From assembly GCF_015690345.1 (NCBI RefSeq), contig NZ_JADPUN010000226.1:1-42209 (forward strand): a stretch of 42,209 nucleotides of DNA. Direction: 5' to 3'. Under the pieces are notes generated by a model. That model did no database searches. It was not told where the DNA came from and saw only the letters and a list, made by a program, of their open reading frames with translations. The number at the start of each line of letters is the position of its first letter. Position 1 is the stretch's first letter. The position numbers and the translations under genes were made by a program. Shown piece by piece: positions 20,431-26,852 of this stretch. This DNA comes from Plantactinospora alkalitolerans (lineage in GTDB: Bacteria; Actinomycetota; Actinomycetes; Mycobacteriales; Micromonosporaceae).

Positions 20431-20461
20431 ATCCTGCGGGCTCAACTGCGGTTGAGGTCAA
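20431..20461 (-). promoter_or_regulatory. MerR-type promoter with dyad in a 19-bp spacer, driving the NmrA-like gene
   Basis: On the minus strand TTGACC (-35, 20461-20456) is separated by exactly 19 bp from CAGGAT (-10, 20436-20431). The spacer region holds a perfect inverted repeat CTCAAC-TGCG-GTTGAG (20441-20456). An over-long spacer with a central dyad is the hallmark of promoters activated by MerR-family DNA distortion. No MerR gene is present within 20 kb in this window. Confidence 0.75.
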
Positions 20462-20637
20462 GCGCGCCGGACGGCCCCGTGCCGGAAGTTCGACCACATG
20501 CCGCCACCTTGATGGAGTTGATGCGGGTTTCTGAGAAGGTCGCCCCGCGGATCAAGGCATCTCCGCTGACCCGGGCCGGTTCGGGGTTCGCCGTGGCCTG
20601 GTGGTGATACGTCCGTTCGATGCCAGTCAGGATTGAA

Positions 20638-20671
20638 CTTTCGGCAGTGCCGGATGGTCCGCGTCTTACAT
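20638..20671 (+). promoter_or_regulatory. Promoter/operator of the first histidine kinase gene (shared motif)
   Basis: CTTTCGGCAGTGCCG (dyad CGGCA-G-TGCCG at 20642-20652) is followed by GATGGTCC (20653-20660) and a -10-like TTACAT (20666-20671) six bases before ATG 20678. The same order of elements occurs at 24247-24285. The -10 to ATG distance predicts a leaderless transcript, which fits the lack of a Shine-Dalgarno sequence. Confidence 0.6.
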
Positions 20672-20677
20672 ACCGTC

Positions 20678-22138
20678 ATGTCTGTGAACGCGACCACGAC
20701 CGGGAAGAGCGCGGCCGGAGGCAGCCTGGCTGGCTTCCGGCGGGTGTTTGATCCAGGCAACCTGCTGGCGGCGGCTACGACGGTAGCGGCCGGTTTGAGT
20801 GTGGTAAGTCCGTGGTGGGCCGTGCCAACCGTGGCCACCGCGTTCCTGGCAGGGCGGCGACCTGGGAAAATCCGTCCGACAGTACTGGTATTGGTTGCAG
20901 TTGTCGCGGCCGGAATAGTGTCCGCGTCCGTGGTGCCCTCGTGGCTGGGTGTAGGGAGTCGGTTCGTGGGGGTGGTGGTGCTCGCCGCCATGCTGCCCTG
21001 GTTCGCGGGTCGGTTCTGGCGCCAGTACCAGGAACTGATCAGGGCCGGTTGGGAGCGGGCCGAGCACCTGGAACGAGAGCAGCGGTTGGTCGCTGAGCAG
21101 GCCAGGCTGCTTGAGCGGGCTCGCATTGCGCAGGACATGCATGACGTTCTCGGCCATGACCTCAGTCTGATAGCGCTGTCGGCCGGCGCACTGAAGCTCG
21201 CGCCTGGCCTGGAAGACCATCATCGGCTGGCTGTTCAGAACATCAGGGCCAAGGCCGCGGCTGCGGTGGAGCGTCTCGGCGAGGTGATCGGTGTCCTGCG
21301 CGAGGAATCAGATGACGCACCGATGCGGCCGTCCAGGTCCAGCCTTACGCATCTGGTGGACGAGGCATCCGCGTCCGGGATCGCGGTCGAACTGCATGTC
21401 GATGGCGAGAGAGCAGGACTTCCCCCGGTGGTCGAGCGGGCCGCACATCGCGTCGTGCAGGAAGCGCTGACCAACGTGGCCAAGCACGCTCCCCATGCGG
21501 CGACGACCGTCCACGTGTCGCATACGGCGACAGAAACAGCGGTTTCGGTGAAGAACGGCCCCGCGTCGGCTGCGGCCGGCTCTCGTCCACGGAGCGGAGG
21601 CCGCGGCCTCATCGGTCTCGATGAACGAGTCCGGTTGGCCGGAGGCTTCTTCGAGTACGGCCCTCAAGGCGGCGGATACGCAGTCGTCGCCCGGCTGCCG
21701 CACATGCCCCCAGCGCAGGCACCGCTCCCGGCCGACCCCACTCCTCATCGACAGAGGGGCGAACTGCCGCAGGAATACCGCCGTGCTCGACTCCGTGCCG
21801 GCCGCACCCTAGTCACAGCGGTGATGCTGCCTCTTGTCACCGGCGCGGTGCTGAGCGGAACGCTGATGGTGTGGGAGACGCTGTCGGCGTCACGTTCGGT
21901 GCTGGATCCGCGCGACTACGCCCGCCTGCGGGTGGGGCAGGATCGCTCCGAGGTCGAGCGTGTGCTGCCGGACCGTCAGACGATCCACCGCCCGTCGGCT
22001 ACCGAACCAGAGGGACGAGGTATTACGTGCGAGTACTACGCGATGACGGCCGATCGGTTCGACGACCGGTCCGGAGACGCGTACCGGCTGTGCTTCCAGC
22101 GGAACGTGCTGGTGTCTCTCGATGCCCTGACGCCGTGA
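20678..22138 (+). CDS. NarL-system sensor histidine kinase with extra C-terminal membrane-anchored domain
   Basis: A 486-residue kinase. Residues ~25-115 contain three or four membrane segments. The HisKA_3 dimerisation helix RIAQDMHDVLGHDLSLIALS carries the phospho-His near 154, and the HATPase has the N box HRVVQEALTNVAKHAP and G box GRGLIGLDERVRLAGG. Kinases of this type usually end there, but this one continues about 120 residues. A charged stretch, a membrane segment near 380-403 (TLVTAVMLPLVTGAVLSGTL) and a probably extracytoplasmic domain follow. That domain contains YARLRVGQDRSEVERVLP, reminiscent of the SmpA/BamE fold, and two cysteines. ATG 20678 fits a leaderless start; TTG 20633 is less likely. 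The response regulator starts 7 bp after the stop. Confidence 0.88.
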   Translation: MSVNATTTGKSAAGGSLAGFRRVFDPGNLLAAATTVAAGLSVVSPWWAVPTVATAFLAGRRPGKIRPTVLVLVAVVAAGIVSASVVPSWLGVGSRFVGVVVLAAMLPWFAGRFWRQYQELIRAGWERAEHLEREQRLVAEQARLLERARIAQDMHDVLGHDLSLIALSAGALKLAPGLEDHHRLAVQNIRAKAAAAVERLGEVIGVLREESDDAPMRPSRSSLTHLVDEASASGIAVELHVDGERAGLPPVVERAAHRVVQEALTNVAKHAPHAATTVHVSHTATETAVSVKNGPASAAAGSRPRSGGRGLIGLDERVRLAGGFFEYGPQGGGYAVVARLPHMPPAQAPLPADPTPHRQRGELPQEYRRARLRAGRTLVTAVMLPLVTGAVLSGTLMVWETLSASRSVLDPRDYARLRVGQDRSEVERVLPDRQTIHRPSATEPEGRGITCEYYAMTADRFDDRSGDAYRLCFQRNVLVSLDALTP

Positions 22139-22145
22139 GCGTTCG

Positions 22146-22829
22146 ATGATCCGGGTCCTGATAGCCGACGACGAGGCGATGATCCGTGCAGGCGTGCGGG
22201 CCGTGTTGTCCACCGATCCCGGCATCGACATCGTCGCCGAGGCAGCCGACGGGCATGAGGCTGTGGAACTGGTCCGGCGCCACCGCCCCCAGGTGGCCGT
22301 GATCGACATCCGGATGCCGAAGGTCAACGGCATCGATGCGGCGGCGGAGATCCGCAGGACGGTGCCGACCACCGGTGTGATCATGCTGACGACGTTCGGG
22401 GAGGACGACCACATCCTCCAGGCGCTGGGCGGCGGCGCCGCCGGTTTCCTGATCAAATCGGGCGAGCCCGAGGAACTGATCGCGGGAGTCCGTGCGGTGG
22501 CTGACGGCGCCGCCTACCTGTCACCGAGGGTCGCGGCCCGAGTGGTGGCGTACCTCGCGTCGAGCGGCGCCGGTGCCCTGGCCAGTCGGCGTGGCGCCGC
22601 CCGTGAACGGGTCAATGTGCTCACCACCCGGGAACGCGAAGTGCTGTCCTTCCTCGGCAGCGGGTTGTCCAACGGCCAGATCGCCCGCCGACTGCATGTG
22701 GTGGAAGGAACGGTCAAGGCGCACGTCAGCTCCGTCCTGGCCCGTCTGGGTGTGGACAACCGGGCCGCTGCCGCCGTTGTAGCTCATGAGGCCGGCATCG
22801 TTCCGCCACCAGCGCCTGACCAGCAATGA
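22146..22829 (+). CDS. NarL/LuxR-family response regulator
   Basis: A 227-residue regulator. The receiver domain starts IRVLIADDEAMIRAGVRAVL with its acidic pair, has the phospho-acceptor Asp in VAVIDIRMPKVNG near residue 54, Thr in IMLTTFGED and Lys in GFLIKSGEPEEL. The LuxR HTH is LTTREREVLSFLGSGLSNGQ, then IARRLHVVEGTVKAHVSSVL. It is the partner of the kinase 7 bp upstream. A plausible target is the shared dyad CGGCA-N1/2-TGCCG. Its last ~309 bp are also covered, on the other strand, by the open frame of the PAP2 gene. Confidence 0.95.
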   Translation: MIRVLIADDEAMIRAGVRAVLSTDPGIDIVAEAADGHEAVELVRRHRPQVAVIDIRMPKVNGIDAAAEIRRTVPTTGVIMLTTFGEDDHILQALGGGAAGFLIKSGEPEELIAGVRAVADGAAYLSPRVAARVVAYLASSGAGALASRRGAARERVNVLTTREREVLSFLGSGLSNGQIARRLHVVEGTVKAHVSSVLARLGVDNRAAAAVVAHEAGIVPPPAPDQQ

Positions 22830-23507
22830 TGTTGCCGGTACCGCGAGCGGCATCACAGCGAGCAACACAGCAGCCGCGACGGTACCGCCGAGAATCGCAC
22901 CGGCGAGCACATCGTGGGGGTAGTGGACTCCCACCAGGACGCGGAGCAGCGCCGCCGCCCCGGCCAACGGCAGTGTCACGAAAACCAGACGAGGCCGCAG
23001 CACGGCCAGCCCGACCGCGAGAGCGGCGGCCAGGGTGGCGTGGTTACTCGGGAAAGACCAGTCGCCCACTTCCGGACACTCCGCGATCGCCTCGACCCCT
23101 CGCAACGCTCGGCAGGGCCGCTCCTCGTTCACGACCAGTTTCAGGGCCTCGCTGATCGCGTAGGCGGCAACGGTGCCGACACCGATCACGACGGCCCCTG
23201 CGGCGCTGGCCGCGTCCTTGCGGCGGACTGCGGTCCAGCACAGCCAGACCAGCAACAGTCCAAGGATCACCAGGGTGCCCTCGGTGGCCACCTCAAGAAG
23301 CGAGCCCATCCATGCCGGCGCGTCCGCCACAGCTCCGGTCACCGACCGGTACGCGGACACCGAAGTTCCCCGCATGACCTCAGTTGCGTCAACCTTGCCC
23401 AACCCACCTGGGGACAGCCAGACAATCGCTCCAACTCCCGCTCCCAGCAATGCCACGGAGCCCAGCAGGCGGGTGACCCGTAAGCTTTCTCGAGACTGCG
23501 TTTCCAT
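22521..23507 (-). CDS. PAP2-family membrane phosphatase with 3' end running antisense into the response-regulator gene
   Basis: The first ~226 residues are a complete PAP2 membrane phosphatase with about six membrane segments. The phosphatase motifs are KLVVNEERP (Lys123, Arg130, Pro131), FPSNHA (His156, a PSxH form) and RVLVGVHYPHD (Arg189, His195, Asp199); the usual Ser before Arg189 is Leu. It probably dephosphorylates a lipid such as undecaprenyl diphosphate or phosphatidic acid. The frame has no stop there and continues 102 residues to 22521, overlapping the response-regulator gene. That tail (GGSGPVVHTQTGQDGADVRL and so on) has no family resemblance. ATG 23507 lies 7 bp after a -10-like TACGTT, suggesting a leaderless mRNA. 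Confidence 0.85.
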   Translation of the reverse strand: METQSRESLRVTRLLGSVALLGAGVGAIVWLSPGGLGKVDATEVMRGTSVSAYRSVTGAVADAPAWMGSLLEVATEGTLVILGLLLVWLCWTAVRRKDAASAAGAVVIGVGTVAAYAISEALKLVVNEERPCRALRGVEAIAECPEVGDWSFPSNHATLAAALAVGLAVLRPRLVFVTLPLAGAAALLRVLVGVHYPHDVLAGAILGGTVAAAVLLAVMPLAVPATSLLVRRWWRNDAGLMSYNGGSGPVVHTQTGQDGADVRLDRSFHHMQSAGDLAVGQPAAEEGQHFAFPGGEHIDPFTGGATPTGQGTGAARREVRHHSGRDPR

Positions 23508-23514
23508 GGCCTCG

Positions 23515-23520
23515 AACGTA
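23515..23520 (-). promoter_or_regulatory. -10 element of the PAP2 gene, leaderless arrangement
   Basis: TACGTT on the minus strand, exactly 7 bp before ATG 23507, matches the spacing of the other leaderless-type starts in the window. Upstream TTCGGC and GCATCCGA resemble, but do not equal, the dyad found at 20642 and 24251. Confidence 0.4.
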
Positions 23521-23697
23521 GGAGCGGCAGCAGTCGGATGCCTGCGCCGAATGGCAAGGTCGGACTTGGACGATGGTCAGGGTTGACGCCACAGGAGACC
23601 TCGTCGTTATGCGGCTGCTCTTGCCGCACAAGCCCTCGGCTCGGCAAGTCTCCCAGGTTAGGCTCGGCGCGGATTCCTGACCTCGGGGGAGTTGTCG

Positions 23698-24222
23698 ATG
23701 CGCGTCACCGCCTGGCTCCGGAGACCGTCCATCCGCAGGCGCCTGATCATCGCCGCCGTGCTGGTCGGCTGTTTCGTCTGGGCGATGGTCGTCGTCGGGC
23801 TCTCGTTCGCGATGGTGGAGCACGGCGGCGGACAGTGGTGGGTGATCCCGCTTTTCGGGGCGTTCGTGCTGACGATCACGGTGCTGGCCGTCCGCCGGGC
23901 CCCTGCGGCCCCGGCCAGCGCCGGCACGGCGGCGGCAGACGTTCCCGTACCGGCCGTCCCCGTCGCCGTACCCGTACCCGTCGCCGTCCAGGGTCCGCCG
24001 CCGGTCGCGGTGCGGCGCACGCCCGCCGAGACGCTCAGCCCGCGCGAGATGGAGGTGCTGCACCACCTGGCGGCCGGCCGAACGAACGCGGAGATCGCCA
24101 GGGTGCTCTTCGTCGCGCCCGGCACGGTGAAGGCGCACCTCAACCACATCTTCCGCAAACTCGAGGCGGCGAGCCGTCTGCAGGCCGTTGCGCACGCCCG
24201 CGAGGCCGGACTGCTCGACTAA
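23698..24222 (+). CDS. Membrane-anchored LuxR-type HTH protein
   Basis: A 174-residue protein. Two membrane segments (about 18-42, LIIAAVLVGCFVWAMVVVG; about 48-66, WWVIPLFGAFVLTITVLAV) are followed by an Ala/Pro/Val-rich linker (VPVPAVPVAVPVPVAV). A complete LuxR HTH follows (ETLSPREMEVLHHLAAGRTN, then AEIARVLFVAPGTVKAHLNH). There is no receiver domain or known sensor domain, so it would have to regulate from the membrane or after release. ATG 23698 has GGGGGAG 6 bp upstream. It lies between the PAP2 gene (divergent) and the polytopic membrane protein gene, whose start is 70 bp downstream. Confidence 0.8.
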   Translation: MRVTAWLRRPSIRRRLIIAAVLVGCFVWAMVVVGLSFAMVEHGGGQWWVIPLFGAFVLTITVLAVRRAPAAPASAGTAAADVPVPAVPVAVPVPVAVQGPPPVAVRRTPAETLSPREMEVLHHLAAGRTNAEIARVLFVAPGTVKAHLNHIFRKLEAASRLQAVAHAREAGLLD

Positions 24223-24246
24223 ACCCGGTTTAAACCACAGGTAGTT

Positions 24247-24285
24247 CTTTCGGCAGATGCCGCACCCGATGGTCCTGCCTAGCGT
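24247..24285 (+). promoter_or_regulatory. Promoter/operator of the polytopic membrane protein gene (shared motif)
   Basis: CTTTCGGCAGATGCCG (dyad CGGCA-GA-TGCCG at 24251-24262), GATGGTCC at 24268-24275 and TGCCTAGCGTC at 24276-24286 with -10 TAGCGT (24280-24285). The -10 ends 7 bp before ATG 24293, as expected for a leaderless mRNA. The first two elements repeat those at 20638-20660; the 11-mer TGCCTAGCGTC recurs at 36187-36197. Confidence 0.65.
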
Positions 24286-24292
24286 CCGGGGC

Positions 24293-25015
24293 ATGAAGCA
24301 ACGTATCGACCAGCTCACGCCGCTCGCCCTCGTCGCGGTATTCACCGTCGTGGTGCAGGGCCTGTCTCTGATGGAGTTCCTGCCACCGCCGATCGCACTG
24401 CTGATCGCAGCCGGCTGGGCGGTCCTCATCGGACTCGCCGCGCGCTGGGCCAACCGCAGGCCGGCGCTGAGCGCCTGGGCCGAGGACGGCCTCGTGGCGC
24501 TGGGCTGCGTGACCATGGCACTGTTCGCGTTCGGCGGTGCCGTCGGGCTGATGATGCTGGGCACCGCGCTGGACAGCTCGTCGATCACCGGGGAGACGAT
24601 GGTGACGATGTTCCTGCCCAGCATTCCCATCGCTATCGCGGCGAACGTCCCCACCGAACTCCTCGTCATCCCGGGCCTGCTGGTCCTCGGATGGCGTCCC
24701 GGCGCCCGCCGGATCCTCTTCGTCACCGCGGCCACGCTCTACTTCGTCCACCGCATCTGGACGTACCTCGTGTTCGTCCCCGACCGCCTGGACTTCGCCG
24801 CGGCGGAGCGCTCCACGGCGGTGCTGACCGCGGCGGAAAAGGTGCAGTTCGCCGCGGCGCTGCACGTCGACGACCCTCGGTGGATCCTCAATCTGCTGAT
24901 CTTCGGGGTCTTCCTACTGTCGGCGTTCTTCTCCCGGTCGCGTCGGCGCGGGCGACTGCTCGGCGAAAGTTCTCGTTCGGCGGCAACCTCGCCGACCCGG
25001 ATCGGCTGTACCTGA
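24293..25015 (+). CDS. Polytopic membrane protein, function unknown
   Basis: A 240-residue protein with about six hydrophobic segments. The first are PLALVAVFTVVVQGLSLMEF and PPPIALLIAAGWAVLIGLAA, and the last is WILNLLIFGVFLLSAFFSRS. An Arg/Ser-rich tail follows. I do not recognise a family and no catalytic motif stands out. ATG 24293 is preferred over ATG 24257 because the -10 TAGCGT lies 7 bp before it and ATG 24257 lies inside the operator. The promoter shares its operator with the two-component kinase gene, which suggests it belongs to that system's regulon. The lipoprotein-sigma operon starts 31 bp downstream. Confidence 0.7.
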   Translation: MKQRIDQLTPLALVAVFTVVVQGLSLMEFLPPPIALLIAAGWAVLIGLAARWANRRPALSAWAEDGLVALGCVTMALFAFGGAVGLMMLGTALDSSSITGETMVTMFLPSIPIAIAANVPTELLVIPGLLVLGWRPGARRILFVTAATLYFVHRIWTYLVFVPDRLDFAAAERSTAVLTAAEKVQFAAALHVDDPRWILNLLIFGVFLLSAFFSRSRRRGRLLGESSRSAATSPTRIGCT

Positions 25016-25046
25016 ACGTAACCGTCGATCCCGGTCCGGAGGAACG

Positions 25047-25499
25047 ATGAACGTGAAGCGTCTGTGGGTCCTCGTGCCCGTCACCCTGCTGGCGGGGTTG
25101 GCAGCCTGCACCGCTGCCTCGCCACGACCGGTACCTCTGGTCGGCACTCCGCTGCCCGAATCCAGTGCCACGTCGGCCACACCGACCACGGCCACGGCAG
25201 CGTCCACCGCTGCCGTGGAGCCGGTGAAGGCCGCCTGTCCGGCCAGCGTCGCGGCCCTGGAGCGGGCGGCGGGGGTGTCCGATGGCTACCGGATCGATCC
25301 GGACCAGATCCGCTGCGCCCAGAGGTGGGCCACGGCCAGCCTGATCGCCCCCAAACCCGAGTTGCAGGGCGATGGTGTGATTCTGTTCGAGTACAGGGCC
25401 GGTAGCTGGACGATGGTGGTCGAGGGCAGCGCGCTTGAATGCACACCGCACGGCATCCCGAAGGAGATCGGTGACCAGGTCGGCTGTCGCGACGACTGA
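25047..25499 (+). CDS. Lipoprotein with a four-cysteine domain, paralogous to the anti-sigma partner's exported domain
   Basis: A 150-residue secreted lipoprotein: signal peptide MNVKRLWVLVPVTLLAGLAAC with lipobox LAAC (Cys21), a Thr/Ala/Ser-rich linker to about residue 60, then an ~85-residue domain. That domain (CPASVAALERAAGVSDGYRI, QGDGVILFEY, EGSALEC, GDQVGC) aligns over its whole length with the C-terminus of the protein at 26058-26672. About half of the positions are identical, including four Cys and the words SDGYRID, QGDGVILF, EGSA and GDQ. The domain is not one I recognise. RBS GGAGGAACG precedes ATG 25047. The sigma gene overlaps its 3' end, so the three genes form one operon. Confidence 0.78.
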   Translation: MNVKRLWVLVPVTLLAGLAACTAASPRPVPLVGTPLPESSATSATPTTATAASTAAVEPVKAACPASVAALERAAGVSDGYRIDPDQIRCAQRWATASLIAPKPELQGDGVILFEYRAGSWTMVVEGSALECTPHGIPKEIGDQVGCRDD

Positions 25500-26058
25500 G
25501 ATGTCACCGGCATCCGGCGCCGTACTCCCCGCAGGGGATGACCCGGTCGAGGTGCGGTTCAACGAGTTCGTGCGGACCCGCACCGCGGCACTGCTGCGGA
25601 GCGCCTTTCTGCTGACCGGCGACCGGTACCTGGCTGAGGACCTGGTGCAGGACGGGTTGGCACGCACCCATCGGGCACTGCGTCGGCTCGCCGACGACGG
25701 GCATTTCGAGGCCTACACCCGTACCGCGATGTATCACCTGCATCTCCGCCGGTGGCGCCGGCGCCGCGTCACCGAGACGCTGCCCGGCGAAATGGCCGAC
25801 CTCGCCCAGCCGGCCAGTGACCACGCCGACCGCGTCAGTTTGAAGATCTCGCTGCACCGGGCGCTGGCTCAGCTCACCCGGCGGCAGCGGGCCGTGCTGG
25901 TGCTGCGGTTCTTCGAGGACCGCAGCGAGGCAGAGGCCGCCGAGATCCTGTCCTGCTCCGTCGGCACGATAAAGAGCCAGACCAGCAAGGCGCTGGCCCG
26001 GATGCGCACCATCGCGCCGGAGCTGCTGGCGCCCGCCACGGCGCGGGGGGCATCCTGA
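25471..26058 (+). CDS. SigE-family ECF-type RNA polymerase sigma factor
   Basis: A 195-residue sigma factor. Region 2 reads FNEFVRTRTAALLRSAFLLT, GDRYLAEDLVQDGLARTHRA and AMYHLHLRRWRRRR. Region 4 reads ALAQLTRRQRAVLVLRFFED and RSEAEAAEILSCSVGTIKSQ, followed by TSKALARMR. This is the actinobacterial SigE-like group. GTG 25471 has AAGGAG 4 bp upstream but overlaps the lipoprotein gene by 29 bp; ATG 25501, directly after that gene's stop, is the alternative. The stop overlaps the next gene's ATG (TGATG), the usual coupling of a sigma factor to its membrane anti-sigma partner. Confidence 0.9.
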   Translation: MTRSAVATTEMSPASGAVLPAGDDPVEVRFNEFVRTRTAALLRSAFLLTGDRYLAEDLVQDGLARTHRALRRLADDGHFEAYTRTAMYHLHLRRWRRRRVTETLPGEMADLAQPASDHADRVSLKISLHRALAQLTRRQRAVLVLRFFEDRSEAEAAEILSCSVGTIKSQTSKALARMRTIAPELLAPATARGAS

Positions 26059-26672
26059 TGACCGACGACCTCGATCCGCTCCGCCGTGCAATGGGCGACC
26101 TGGCCGAGCACGGCGGCAACGCCGACCTGTACGAGCGCTCACTGGCCACGTCCCGGCGGATGCGCCGACGCGGCACCATGCTCAACGTCGGTGCCACGGC
26201 GATCGCCGTCCTGGGGATCGGCGCAGGCATCGCTGCAATCAACGGCGGAGCGCCAGGACGCGGCCCGGTCGTCGGTCTCTCGGGCCCCGTATCCACCCCG
26301 ACGCTGCGGTCACCCTCACCCGCACAGTCCCCGCCAGCTTCGTCGCCGCCGACCCGCTCGCCCGCCTCATCCGCCTCATCGAGGGCCCCCGTCAGCGACG
26401 GCTGCCCGGTGCGGGCGTCCACCTTGCAGCGGGTGGCGCAGCTGTCGGACGGCTACCGGATCGATGCCGATTCGGTGGAATGTTGGAAGGGCTGGGCCAG
26501 TGCCGGTCTGACTGCTCCCACGCCCGATCAACAGGGCGATGGCGTGATCCTCTTCCGATACGATCCGGACCGCGGCTGGCGAAGGCACTCCGAGGGCAGC
26601 GCCTTCGACTGTGCGGACCTGGGGATCAAGAAGACGTCCGGCGACCAGCCGCCATTCTGCACGTACAACTAG
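26058..26672 (+). CDS. Probable membrane anti-sigma factor with exported four-cysteine domain
   Basis: A 204-residue single-pass protein. The cytosolic part (about 1-40, DLDPLRRAMGDLAEHGGNAD) is too short and different to match a zinc-binding anti-sigma domain, but its position fits that role. A membrane segment follows near 41-63 (MLNVGATAIAVLGIGAGIAA), then a Pro/Ser-rich linker. The ~88-residue C-terminal domain (LSDGYRIDADSVEC, QGDGVILFRY, EGSAFDC, GDQPPFC) is a paralogue of the lipoprotein at 25047. N-in topology would put this domain outside. It is coupled to the sigma gene by a 1-bp overlap. The anti-sigma role is inferred from position and topology. Confidence 0.7.
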   Translation: MTDDLDPLRRAMGDLAEHGGNADLYERSLATSRRMRRRGTMLNVGATAIAVLGIGAGIAAINGGAPGRGPVVGLSGPVSTPTLRSPSPAQSPPASSPPTRSPASSASSRAPVSDGCPVRASTLQRVAQLSDGYRIDADSVECWKGWASAGLTAPTPDQQGDGVILFRYDPDRGWRRHSEGSAFDCADLGIKKTSGDQPPFCTYN

Positions 26673-26852
26673 GTTCCAGAGCGGGCGTCGCGGGCGTCGG
26701 CGTCCGGCGCCGCCTGTTCCCGGCCGACCAGACGTCCAGGCGTGTCCAACCACGTCCAGGATGCCCGGCGACCGTGCTGGACATCGATGACGATCTCCCC
26801 AGTAGTCGCGCCGGAGGGGTCGGCGCGATGCCTACCGAGGAGGAGACGGTAC

